DNA from: Streptomyces fulvoviolaceus
GTDB taxonomy: Bacteria; Actinomycetota; Actinomycetes; Streptomycetales; Streptomycetaceae
Assembly: GCF_000718165.1 (NCBI RefSeq)
Contig: NZ_JOEY01000100.1
Location: 1 to 30,032 of the forward strand
DNA: 30,032 nt
Direction: 5' to 3'
Made by a program: the position numbers and the translations under genes. This document shows, one piece after another, positions 1-6,945 of this stretch. The notes beneath the pieces are model-generated. The model was not told the origin of the DNA and did no database searches. It saw only the letters and a list, made by a program, of their open reading frames with translations. Every line of letters begins with the position of its first letter. Within the stretch, counting starts at the first letter, position 1.

Positions 1-99
1 GACGAACTCGGCGGCGCCGCGGTCTTCCTCACCTCGGACGCCTCCCGCTTCGTCACCGGGACGACGCTCACCGTGGACGGAGGCTGGACCGCCCGGTGA
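1..99 (+). CDS. Short-chain dehydrogenase/reductase, C-terminal fragment
   Basis: The window opens inside a gene whose last 32 codons are visible, ending with TGA at 97-99. The fragment contains [22 protein letters not shown], split here as a Leu-Thr-Ser-Asp stretch followed by [11 protein letters not shown]. This is the characteristic C-terminal end of classical SDR oxidoreductases (NAD(P)-dependent, Rossmann fold). The nucleotide-binding and catalytic Tyr/Lys parts are outside the window, so the substrate cannot be judged. It is probably not in one transcript with the GH43 genes, because a good promoter lies between them. Confidence 0.85.
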   Translation, partial: DELGGAAVFLTSDASRFVTGTTLTVDGGWTAR

Positions 100-135
100 C
101 TGTCTCGCGCACGTAAAGAGCGCGTGACCAAACCG

Positions 136-164
136 TTGACGGGCGCATGACGCACACCTATCTT
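136..164 (+). promoter_or_regulatory. Putative promoter of the GH43 operon
   Basis: TTGACG at 136-141 and TATCTT at 159-164 are separated by exactly 17 bp, a good match to a housekeeping (HrdB-type) promoter. Transcription would begin near 170, about 45 bases before the GH43 start codon and within the cluster of CGAAC/GTTCG half-sites. This is read from sequence only; no start site is known. Confidence 0.55.
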
Positions 165-169
165 CTGAT

Positions 170-201
170 CGAAGTTACGAACTACGTTCGAAATTACGAA
201 C
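170..201 (+). promoter_or_regulatory. Putative operator: repeated TTACGAAC / GTTCG half-sites
   Basis: TTACGAAC occurs at 175-182 and again at 194-201, exactly 19 bp apart. Between them GTTCG (186-190) forms an inverted pair with each flanking CGAAC: CGAAC-TAC-GTTCG at 178-190 and GTTCG-AAATTA-CGAAC at 186-201. The block lies at the predicted transcription start of the arabinan-hydrolase operon, where a sugar-responsive repressor would bind. The regulator is not in this window. That this is an operator is inference. Confidence 0.45.
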
Positions 202-215
202 AGGGACGGTCTCGT

Positions 216-1688
216 ATGCGTCGGTTGCTCGTCTGTTTGTTCGCCGTACTCCTCGCCCTGGTGTCGACGGCCCAACCGGCGTCCGCGGCCGACGGCCGCC
301 CGTACACCAATCCGCTCAAGTCCTCCAAGGGCGCCGATCCCTGGCTGGAGTACTACGACGGCAACTACTACCTGATCACCACGACGTTCACCGGCGTCCT
401 CGGCATGCGCAAGTCGCCGACCCTGGCCGGGCTCGCCACCGCGCCCAATGTGCAGGTGTGGTCGGACACCACGTCGACGCGCAACACCAACATCTGGGCG
501 CCGGAGATCCACTTCATCGACGGGCACTGGTACCTGTACTACTCGGCCGGCCAGAGCGGGGTGGCCTGTTGCGACTCGCAGCGCACCCATGTGCTGGAGA
601 GCGCCGGGACCGACCCGATGGGCCCGTACACCTACAAGGGTTCGCTGACCGGGTCCAACCTCACGCCAGGCGGCTGGCTGATCGACGCGAGTGTGCTCAA
701 GGTCGGCAGCAGCCTTTACCTGGTCGGCAGCGGCTTCGTGAACGGGAGCACGCAGAGCCTCGTCATCGCGCCGATGAGCAATCCGTACACCCTCTCCAGC
801 AGCACCTTCACGGTCATCTCCAGTCCCACGCTGGACTGGGAGAAGGTGGGCTCGCCCGTCAACGAGGGGCCCGAGCCGCTCTATCACAACGGCCGCACCT
901 TCCTGACGTACTCCGCCAGCTCCTGCCAGACCGCCGACTACAAGCTGGGCCAGCTGGAGTTGACCGGCTCAGACCCGCTCAGCCCGGCGTCCTGGACGAA
1001 GAAGCAGACCCCGGTCTTCCAGCGCAGTGACACGAACGGCGTCTACGGCCCCGGCCACAACGGCTTCTTCAGCTCGCCGGACGGCACCGAGAACTGGATC
1101 GTCTACCACGCCAACTCCTCGTCGGGCGGCGGCTGCGGCAACGGACGGACCACCCGGGCCCAGGAGTTCACCTGGAACGCCGACGGCACCCCGAACTTCG
1201 GCACCCCGGTCGCCCTCGGCACCTCTCTCCCCGGCCCGTCCGGCGAGACGGCGGCCACCCCGACGTCGTACACCCTGGTCAACCGCAACAGCGGCAAGTG
1301 CCTGGATGTGGAGGGCGGCAACACTGCGAACGGCACCAACGTCTTCCAGTGGAGCTGCACCGGCGGCACCAACCAGAAGTGGAAGGTCGAGGACCTCGCC
1401 GACGACACCAGCCGTCTGGTCAACGTCGCCACCGGGGGTGTCCTGGACGCGGCCGACTGCTCCACCGCCGACGGCGCCGACCTGCGCCAGTGGTCCTGGC
1501 TGAACAACAAGTGCCAGCGCTACCGCCTCGTGTACACCGCGACCGGTGACTACGTCCGGATCGTCAACGAGAACAGCGGCAAGGTCGCGGACGTCGCCGA
1601 CTGCGGTACCGCGAACGGCGCCGACGTACGGCAGTGGACGTGGCTGAACAACACCTGCCAGCAGTGGCGACTCGTCCCCACCACCTGA
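216..1688 (+). CDS. Secreted GH43 arabinanase/arabinofuranosidase-type hydrolase with ricin-type lectin (CBM13) domain
   Basis: This 490-aa exported glycoside hydrolase is predicted to cleave alpha-L-arabinosyl (or xylosyl) links of plant polymers. The ATG at 216 is chosen because it follows GGGACGG and starts a Sec signal peptide (MRRLLVCLF..., hydrophobic to about residue 19, cleavage after PASA at 24); an upstream in-frame ATG at 147 would spoil this and would lie upstream of the predicted transcription start. The five-bladed GH43 domain (about 30-345) shows the three expected acids: base Asp41 in GADPW, Asp157 in LIDAS and acid Glu217 in VNEGPEP, plus the NIWAPEIH motif. Residues about 360-490 form a ricin-type beta-trefoil (NRNSGKCLDVEG, repeated QW motifs) that binds polysaccharide. 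It lies 20 bp before a second GH43 gene and is clearly co-transcribed with it. The exact substrate is not determinable; family assignment is secure. Confidence 0.92.
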   Translation: MRRLLVCLFAVLLALVSTAQPASAADGRPYTNPLKSSKGADPWLEYYDGNYYLITTTFTGVLGMRKSPTLAGLATAPNVQVWSDTTSTRNTNIWAPEIHFIDGHWYLYYSAGQSGVACCDSQRTHVLESAGTDPMGPYTYKGSLTGSNLTPGGWLIDASVLKVGSSLYLVGSGFVNGSTQSLVIAPMSNPYTLSSSTFTVISSPTLDWEKVGSPVNEGPEPLYHNGRTFLTYSASSCQTADYKLGQLELTGSDPLSPASWTKKQTPVFQRSDTNGVYGPGHNGFFSSPDGTENWIVYHANSSSGGGCGNGRTTRAQEFTWNADGTPNFGTPVALGTSLPGPSGETAATPTSYTLVNRNSGKCLDVEGGNTANGTNVFQWSCTGGTNQKWKVEDLADDTSRLVNVATGGVLDAADCSTADGADLRQWSWLNNKCQRYRLVYTATGDYVRIVNENSGKVADVADCGTANGADVRQWTWLNNTCQQWRLVPTT

Positions 1689-1708
1689 TCCCCCTCTGGA
1701 GAACTCCC

Positions 1709-3157
1709 TTGAGACGCAACGCCGTACGGCTCTTCATGGCCGTCCTCGTCGCACTGGCGGCCTGCCTCGCAGGAACGCTCCCCACCGCTCAGGCCGCCGT
1801 GCCCGCCTCCCCCGCCGCGACGTACACCAACCCGATCGCGGAGCAGCGGGCCGACCCGCACATCTTCAAACACACCGACGGCTACTACTACTTCACCGCG
1901 ACCGTCCCCGCGTACGACCGCATCGTGCTGCGCCGGGCGACCACCATCCAGGGCCTGTCGACGGCCGCCGAGACGACGATCTGGACCAAGCACGCCAGCG
2001 GTGTGATGGGCGCGCACATCTGGGCGCCGGAGATCCACTACATCGACGGCAAGTGGTACGTGTACTTCGCGGCCGGGTCCACCAGTGACGTGTGGGCGAT
2101 CCGCATGTACGTCCTGGAGGGCACCGGCGCCAACCCGCTCACCGCCACCTGGACGGAGAAGGGCCAGATCACGACCCAGTGGGAGAGCTTCTCGCTGGAT
2201 GCCACGACCTTCGTGGTGGGCGGTGTGCGCTATCTGGCCTGGGCGCAGCGCGACCCGTCGGTCGACAACAACACCGACCTCTACCTCGCGAAGATGTCCA
2301 ACCCCTGGACGATCAGCGGTACTCCGGTCCGGCTGTCGCGGCCGACGTTGTCGTGGGAGACGGTCGGCTACAAGGTCAACGAAGGCCCGGCGGTGATCCA
2401 GCACGGCGGCAAGGTCTTCATGTCGTACTCCGCGAGCGCGACCGACAGCAACTACTGCCTGGGGCTGCTGTCCGCCTCCGCGAGCGCGGATCTCCTCAAC
2501 ACGGCTTCCTGGACGAAGAGTTCGACGCCCGTGTTCACCAGCAACGCGTCGACCGGCCAGTACGGTCCGGGCCACAACTCCTTCACCGTGTCCGAGGACG
2601 GAAAGAGCGACATCCTCGTCTACCACGACCGCAACTACAAGGACATCAGCGGCGACCCGCTCAACGACCCCAACCGCCGCACCCGTGTCCAGAAGCTCTA
2701 CTGGAAGGCCGACGGCACACCCGACTTCGGCATCCCGGTGGCCGACGGCGTGACCCCGCAGCGCTTCTCGTCGTACAACTACCCGGACCGGTTCGTCCGC
2801 CACTACGACTACCGCGCCCGTGTCGACACCAACGTCTCCCCGCTCGCGGACTCGCAGTTCAGGGTGGTCACCGGCCTGACGGGCAGCGGGACCGTGTCGC
2901 TGGAGTCGACCAACTTCCCCGGCTACTACCTGCGGAGCAACAACTTCGAGGTCCGGCTGGAGAAGAACGACGGCACGACCGCGTTCGCGTCCGACGCCAC
3001 CTTCTACAAGCGCGCGGGCCTGTCGGACTCGGCGGGGGTCTCCTACGAGGCGTACGGCTACTCCGGCCGCTATGTCCGGCACTACAACTACCTGCTGTAC
3101 GTGCAGACGTTGAGCACGGCCACCGACCGGGCGGACGCCACGTTCTACGCCGAGTAG
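1709..3157 (+). CDS. Secreted GH43 alpha-L-arabinofuranosidase with AbfB/CBM42 domain
   Basis: This 482-aa exported enzyme probably removes L-arabinofuranose from arabinan or arabinoxylan. The start is a TTG at 1709, 7 bp after GGAG (1698-1701). It gives a compact signal peptide (RRNAVRLFMAVLVALAACLAG, cut near AQAA); no ATG or GTG is better placed. The GH43 domain (about 38-345) has Asp49 in RADPH, HIWAPEIH, Asp164 in SLDAT and Glu225 in VNEGPAV. The last 130 residues form an AbfB arabinose-binding module with paired RFVRHYDYRARV and RYVRHYNYLLYV repeats. GH43 plus CBM42 is the layout known for the Streptomyces avermitilis exo-1,5-alpha-L-arabinofuranosidase Araf43A, so a similar activity is the best guess. 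It is second in an operon with the CBM13-bearing GH43 and ends 7 bp from the convergent P450 gene. Confidence 0.92.
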   Translation: MRRNAVRLFMAVLVALAACLAGTLPTAQAAVPASPAATYTNPIAEQRADPHIFKHTDGYYYFTATVPAYDRIVLRRATTIQGLSTAAETTIWTKHASGVMGAHIWAPEIHYIDGKWYVYFAAGSTSDVWAIRMYVLEGTGANPLTATWTEKGQITTQWESFSLDATTFVVGGVRYLAWAQRDPSVDNNTDLYLAKMSNPWTISGTPVRLSRPTLSWETVGYKVNEGPAVIQHGGKVFMSYSASATDSNYCLGLLSASASADLLNTASWTKSSTPVFTSNASTGQYGPGHNSFTVSEDGKSDILVYHDRNYKDISGDPLNDPNRRTRVQKLYWKADGTPDFGIPVADGVTPQRFSSYNYPDRFVRHYDYRARVDTNVSPLADSQFRVVTGLTGSGTVSLESTNFPGYYLRSNNFEVRLEKNDGTTAFASDATFYKRAGLSDSAGVSYEAYGYSGRYVRHYNYLLYVQTLSTATDRADATFYAE

Positions 3158-3164
3158 AGGCGGC

Positions 3165-4379
3165 CTACCAGGCCAGGTGCAGACGGTGCGGCGACCGGTG
3201 GATCATCGTCGGGCGCATGGTGACCGGCTGATCGGGGGCGAGCCGCAGCCCCGGCAGGCGGCTCGTCAACTCGGCGAGGGTCAGCCGTAGTTGCTCGCGT
3301 GCCAGCTGCGAGCCCGGGCAGCTGTGCACGCCGAGTCCGAAGGCGAGGTGCTTGCCCGGCGGGCGGGTGATGTCGAACTCGTCGGGGCGCGGATGGCGGG
3401 CGGCGTCGCGGTTGGCGCCGCCGAAGGCCACGAACACCGTTGCCCCGGCGGGGAGTTCGGTCCCCGCGAGGGTGACCGGGACGGTGGTGACCCGGCGGAA
3501 TCCCTGGAGGGCGCTGTCGTAGCGGGCGGCCTCCTCGACGGCCGCCGGGATCCGCTCCGGCTCGGCGCACAGCAGCTCCCACTGGCTCGGGTTCCGCAGC
3601 AGGTGCAGGACAGTCGTGCCGATGAGCGGGGTGGTCGTGAGGTGCCCGGCGATCAGGAGGTTCTGGAGGTGGGCGACGAGTTCGTGGCGGTGCTCCAAGG
3701 TCAGTTCACCGGGCGTCGTGAGCGAGGTGACGAGCTCGGTGCACAGGTCCTCGCGCGGCCGGGCGTGCCGTTCCCGTACGCACCGGTCGAGGATGTGCTG
3801 CATCGCTACCACGTCCTCGGCGGCCGCGACCTGTTCGGCCTCCTCCAGGGGCCTGAACAGCAGTTCCTCGGCGCGGTGTCCGCCGTGCACGACGGCCGGG
3901 ACGTCGTCCGGGTCGAGGCCGACGATCCGGCCGATGACCTCACCGGGCAGACGCCGGGCATAGGCGGACATCAGCTCGACCTGCCCGTCCTTCACGAACG
4001 CGTCGACGAGGGCGGCGGCACGCTCGGCGGTGTACGGCAGGACCTCGGCGACCCGGGCCGGTGAGAGACCGCGCACGATCGGCGCGCGCAGCCGCTGGTG
4101 CAGGTCGCCGTCGGCGGTGACGACGACCGGACGCCCGCCGAACCCGCCGCCGAGGACGGCGAGCGCGGCGGGCGACGGCATGACGTCCGGCAGCAGCGCG
4201 TTCGCCGACGAGAAGTCCTCGGGCCGGCGCAGCACTTCGCGTACGTCGACGTCCCGGGCGACCAGCCAGGCGTCGAGCTCGGCGACGAATACCAGACCGT
4301 CAGCGCTCCGGACTCGTTCGTAGTGCGGGTACGGGTCGCGCTGCAACGCGTCGAGTCTGCCGTGCGGTTCGCTGTCCAC
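3165..4379 (-). CDS. Cytochrome P450
   Basis: This soluble bacterial P450 of 404 aa (normal length) is a haem-thiolate monooxygenase needing ferredoxin partners, none of which are adjacent. The haem loop FGLGVHSCPGSQLAR places the cysteine ligand near residue 354. The ExxR motif is EAAR in EEAARYDS, and PRPDEF is the usual P-x-x-F region. The GTG start at 4379 follows AGGGGGACG at a good distance. The odd feature is the I-helix: the typical A-G-(x)-E/D-T-T reads Ala244-Gly-His-Leu247-Thr-Thr-Thr, so the acid normally used in proton delivery is replaced by leucine. The gene is downstream of and in the same direction as the DUF2278 gene, but 128 bp separate them, so it may have its own promoter. 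Substrate unknown; no biosynthetic partners are visible except a distant methyltransferase. Confidence 0.93.
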   Translation of the reverse strand: MDSEPHGRLDALQRDPYPHYERVRSADGLVFVAELDAWLVARDVDVREVLRRPEDFSSANALLPDVMPSPAALAVLGGGFGGRPVVVTADGDLHQRLRAPIVRGLSPARVAEVLPYTAERAAALVDAFVKDGQVELMSAYARRLPGEVIGRIVGLDPDDVPAVVHGGHRAEELLFRPLEEAEQVAAAEDVVAMQHILDRCVRERHARPREDLCTELVTSLTTPGELTLEHRHELVAHLQNLLIAGHLTTTPLIGTTVLHLLRNPSQWELLCAEPERIPAAVEEAARYDSALQGFRRVTTVPVTLAGTELPAGATVFVAFGGANRDAARHPRPDEFDITRPPGKHLAFGLGVHSCPGSQLAREQLRLTLAELTSRLPGLRLAPDQPVTMRPTMIHRSPHRLHLAW

Positions 4380-4507
4380 GAGACGTCCCCCTGCGGCCGG
4401 CGGTGCGGGTCGCGCCCATGGTGCCGTACGGGTGTGCGAGGGCGATAGACGTCAACAGGCGGTCGTAGGAGGGTTTCTGAGGATAGGTCAGAATGATCGA
4501 GCACAGA

Positions 4508-5518
4508 TCAGAACGCCACGGACCAGCCCTCGCGCCCGGCCTGCTCGGCCGTATACGAAATGCCGTGCACCTTGAGGCCCTTGGCATCGAGGAGGGTGAT
4601 CTCACCCCCGTGGTTGCCGAGTCGGGCGCCGCCGCCGAGCGGGACGGTCAGGAAGGCGCCTGCGGCGAGCGGTCCGGGCGGCACCGGGGAGCCCTGTCCC
4701 AGCCGGTCGACGATGCGCCAGCCGGTCAGGTCGACGGGGTCGGGCGAGGCGTTGAGGAGGCTCACGCTCTCCGGCTCGGGGGCCGGGCCCCGGGGGTTGA
4801 CGAGCGCCGCGACGAGACGGACGGGCTGGGTGCCGGACTCGGGGCGGGTGCCGTCGGTGCCCTCCAGGGCGTGGCCGGTGCTGTCGTCGGTGTGCCAGGA
4901 CTGGCTCTGGAAGGCCAGGAAGACGGCGACCCAGCGCTGCTGCGCCGGATAGTGGATGAGGATGCCGCCGTCCTGCCACACCCCGTCGTCGCCGCGGAAG
5001 CGCCGGCTGTTGCCCTGGTTCATGTGGATGTCGTGGACGCCGTTGCCGGGCCGGAAGCCGAATACCTTGTCCTGGACGGCGGTTTCGGGCCCCCAGCGCT
5101 CGCCGAAGACGTACAGGCGGGCGTCCGGGTCGGCGACCGCGCGCCGCACGTGGTGGTCGAGGAGGTCGGCGAGGTCGTTGTCGGGGCCGGCCAGGTCAGG
5201 CGGCAGCGGGCGCATCAGCGCCGGGTCGAAGAGGTTGCCCCGCACGAAGTCGAGGTTCGGGCCGCCGGGGCCGGCCGGCAGGGTGTTCCAGCCGCTCGGC
5301 AGGCCCTCCAGACGGGCCGTCACCGGGTGCCGGAAGTCCTCGCTGACGAGGTAGAGCAGCTCGGAGGGCCGCTCCTGCGACAGCACGTTGACCGAGGCGC
5401 GGTAGTGGGTGCCGGCGTCGTCCGTCAGATGGATCTGGTAGTGCGGGCTGTCGACGGCGCCCTCGCGCCGGGTGTCGACCGCCCGCGTGATCAGTACGCC
5501 GTAGGCCTTCAGCGGCAT
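4508..5518 (-). CDS. DUF2278 (YukJ-like) protein with C-terminal lamin-tail-like domain
   Basis: This 336-aa protein begins at an ATG (5518) about 10 bp after a GGGGGAG ribosome site. Residues about 1-220 match the DUF2278/YukJ family: the PLKAYGVLITRAVD start, HYQIHLTD, and a VHDIHMNQGN motif followed by WQDGGILIHYP, which gathers His and Asp residues and suggests a metal or nucleotide site of unknown use. Residues about 232-336 (ALVNPRGP, VSLLNASPDPVDLTGWRIVD, LGNHGGEITLLD) look like a lamin-tail immunoglobulin-like domain, which in bacteria often occurs as an accessory module. No signal peptide is seen, so it is probably cytoplasmic. It lies upstream of the P450 and divergent from a SRPBCC/methyltransferase pair. 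Biochemical function is unknown for the family. Confidence 0.82.
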   Translation of the reverse strand: MPLKAYGVLITRAVDTRREGAVDSPHYQIHLTDDAGTHYRASVNVLSQERPSELLYLVSEDFRHPVTARLEGLPSGWNTLPAGPGGPNLDFVRGNLFDPALMRPLPPDLAGPDNDLADLLDHHVRRAVADPDARLYVFGERWGPETAVQDKVFGFRPGNGVHDIHMNQGNSRRFRGDDGVWQDGGILIHYPAQQRWVAVFLAFQSQSWHTDDSTGHALEGTDGTRPESGTQPVRLVAALVNPRGPAPEPESVSLLNASPDPVDLTGWRIVDRLGQGSPVPPGPLAAGAFLTVPLGGGARLGNHGGEITLLDAKGLKVHGISYTAEQAGREGWSVAF

Positions 5519-5538
5519 TTCGACCAACTCCCCCTGAT

Positions 5539-5563
5539 GGTGGGCGGATTGCCCACCTGTGGG
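5539..5563 (-). promoter_or_regulatory. Overlapping alternative hairpins in the leader of the DUF2278 gene
   Basis: Two mutually exclusive stem-loops share one arm. GGTGGGC (5539-5545) pairs with GCCCACC (5551-5557) around a GGATT loop. CCCAC (5552-5556) can instead pair with GTGGG (5559-5563). They sit 20-45 bp before the DUF2278 start codon on the minus strand, just upstream of its ribosome site. A 12-bp perfect palindrome GCGTGCGCACGC follows at 5576-5587. The arrangement could be an operator or a small RNA switch; this is inference. Confidence 0.35.
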
Positions 5564-5690
5564 AGGAATGGTAGAGCGTGCGCACGCGGCGGGGTGGCAT
5601 GTTCGCCCCGCGTACGCCCGTGCGCCCATCCCCCACTGAGGCAAGTATGTGAGACCCCTATGAAAACCCCGCTGAGCAGGCCGGATTCCC

Positions 5691-5703
5691 TAAGATCGTC
5701 CCG
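5691..5703 (+). promoter_or_regulatory. -10 element suggesting a leaderless SRPBCC transcript
   Basis: TAAGAT at 5691-5696 ends 6 bp before the GTG start at 5703, and no Shine-Dalgarno sequence is present. This spacing is typical of leaderless Streptomyces transcripts in which the start codon is the first transcribed codon. A convincing -35 is not visible. Confidence 0.4.
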
Positions 5704-6143
5704 TGGTCAACTTCCTCCTCGAACGTACGGCCCCGCTCTCCCCGGACGAGGCCTGGCGCCGCCTCACGGAGTGGCCTCGCCACGGCGAGGTCGTTCCCTT
5801 GACCCGCGTCACCGTCGTCCCACCCGGGCCGACGGCCCGGGGCACGCTCTTCGTCGCCCGCTCGGGGATCGGTCCGCTCGCCTTCGACGACCCCATGGAG
5901 GTCACGGTCTGGCGCCCCCCGGCGGACGGCGTCTCCGGCCTGTGCCGCCTGGAGAAACGGGGCCGGGTGGTGACGGGCTGGGCCGAACTGGAGGTACACC
6001 CGGGCCCGGGTGGCCGCGCCCGCGTCCTCTGGCGCGAGGAGCTGGCCGTACGCCTGCTGCCCGGCCTCTTCGACCCCCTGCTGCGCACCGCGGCCCGATC
6101 GATGTTCGGCCGGGCGCTGAACCGCCTGCTGCGACGGCCGTGA
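5703..6143 (+). CDS. SRPBCC (START-like) family protein
   Basis: This small soluble protein of 146 aa has the layout of the SRPBCC helix-grip fold, the hydrophobic-ligand-binding fold of polyketide cyclases and Bet v 1. Visible hallmarks are the N-terminal beta strand and helix (FLLERTAPLSPDEAWRRLTEWPRHGEVVPLTRV), alternating beta strands with GRVVTGWAELEV, and a final amphipathic helix (LLPGLFDPLLRTAARSMFGRALNRLLRR). The GTG at 5703 is chosen because it starts this first strand and follows a -10 box at leaderless distance. Its TGA overlaps the GTG of the methyltransferase gene (GTGA), so both are translated together. Ligand and role are unknown; a lipid or small-molecule binding role is only a family-level expectation. 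Confidence 0.8.
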   Translation: MVNFLLERTAPLSPDEAWRRLTEWPRHGEVVPLTRVTVVPPGPTARGTLFVARSGIGPLAFDDPMEVTVWRPPADGVSGLCRLEKRGRVVTGWAELEVHPGPGGRARVLWREELAVRLLPGLFDPLLRTAARSMFGRALNRLLRRP

Positions 6144-6727
6144 CGGCCGTGACGGCTGCCGAACGGGCCGGCTGGGAGAGCCGCTTCGCCGCCGGGAACG
6201 GCTTCCGCAACGTCGACGCGGACGAGATACGGCTGCTCGCCGAGGCCGTGCGGCCACGCGCCGGCGCACGGGCACTGGACATCGGCTGCGGGCTCGGCAC
6301 ATACGCGGCCGCGCTGGCCGGCCTCGGCTACCGCACGCTCGCCGTCGACTGGGCCGAGGCGGCGGCAGCGGCCACCCGCGACCGGTACACGGACCTGGAG
6401 CCACGACTGAGCGTCCGCCGCCTGGACTTCGAGGACACCGCCGAGGTGGCGGCACACCTGCCGCGCGCGGCCTTCGACCTGGTGACGATGCGGCTCGTCC
6501 TGGCGTTCATGGCGGACAAGGCGGCGGCCTCGGAAAGGGTCCGGGAGCTGCTGGCGCCCGGCGGAACGTGGGTCGTGACGACACCGCTGATCGACCGGCT
6601 GCCCGAGGAGCGCCGCAGTATCGGTCTGGCGGCCGAGGACGTCGGCGTGGTCACCAAGGGCTGGGGCCGGGGGCACTGGTACGACCTGGAGCCGGGCGGG
6701 CTGCGCTGCTTTGTGCTGCACGCCTGA
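6140..6727 (+). CDS. Class I SAM-dependent methyltransferase
   Basis: This 195-aa methyltransferase transfers a methyl group from S-adenosylmethionine to an unknown acceptor. Motif I is ALDIGCGLGTYAAAL, followed by an acidic end to strand 2 (LAVDWAEA), RRLDFED as motif II/III and FDLVTMRLVLAFM as motif IV. The C-terminal part (LLAPGGTWVVTTPLIDRLPEE) is the usual post-motif strand. The start is the GTG at 6140, which overlaps the SRPBCC stop by four bases. A second in-frame GTG six bases... three codons later is also possible because GTGACGGCC is directly repeated. The coupling implies one functional unit with the SRPBCC protein. The following LanC-like gene is 218 bp away beyond a strong hairpin and is probably a separate transcript. 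Confidence 0.88.
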   Translation: MTAVTAAERAGWESRFAAGNGFRNVDADEIRLLAEAVRPRAGARALDIGCGLGTYAAALAGLGYRTLAVDWAEAAAAATRDRYTDLEPRLSVRRLDFEDTAEVAAHLPRAAFDLVTMRLVLAFMADKAAASERVRELLAPGGTWVVTTPLIDRLPEERRSIGLAAEDVGVVTKGWGRGHWYDLEPGGLRCFVLHA

Positions 6728-6752
6728 GCGCTCCGCTGGAAGCGTCGTGATT

Positions 6753-6836
6753 CTGTATCGATATGCGGCTCCGCCGCAGGGCGCGGGCCGGTGGGGGCTG
6801 GTCGCGCCCACCCGGCGGAGCCGCATATCGATACAG
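6753..6836. repeat. 24-bp perfect inverted repeat; likely terminator or dispersed palindrome
   Basis: The arm at 6753-6776 (begins CTGTATCGATATGCGG) is repeated exactly in inverse at 6813-6836. The 36-nt loop itself contains GGGCGCG (6779-6785) able to pair with CGCGCCC (6803-6809). Transcribed, this would form a very stable structure 25 bp after the methyltransferase stop, so it may end that transcript. A smaller hairpin (GCGCCC at 6841-6846 with GGGCGC at 6852-6857) follows. The TATCGATATGCGGCTCCGCC arm resembles a sequence I associate with dispersed Streptomyces intergenic repeats. Confidence 0.8.
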
Positions 6837-6848
6837 CCCCGCGCCCCT
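6796..6848 (+). repeat. Interrupted copy of the GGCTGGTCGCGC...CCCGCGCCCCT intergenic repeat
   Basis: GGCTGGTCGCGC (6796-6807) and CCCCGCGCCCCT (6837-6848) are the two halves of an element found uninterrupted at 17917-17944 in this window. Here the few central bases are replaced by 29 bp that include the right arm of the inverted repeat, as if a palindromic unit had been inserted. Confidence 0.6.
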
Positions 6849-6945
6849 TCAGGGCGCTGCCGCACCGGATCTCACCGAGGCCTCTTGGCGCCGATGACCC
6901 GGGCCCCTCCGGGCGGCATACATGGCCCATGCAAGAGTAGGCGCC

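Noticed and set aside
1550..3082. 510-codon minus-strand open frame opposite the second GH43 gene
   Set aside because: It is antisense to a well-supported secreted enzyme, has no domain and no ribosome site, and results from third-position GC bias.
4493..6139. Long plus-strand open frame running into the methyltransferase
   Set aside because: It is antisense to the DUF2278 gene and out of frame with SRPBCC; composition is that of a high-GC shadow frame. Only the part from 6140 has methyltransferase motifs.
6728..6945. Lanthipeptide precursor gene before the LanC-like gene
   Set aside because: Small frames here only traverse the inverted repeat and lack a leader/core pattern of Ser, Thr and Cys.
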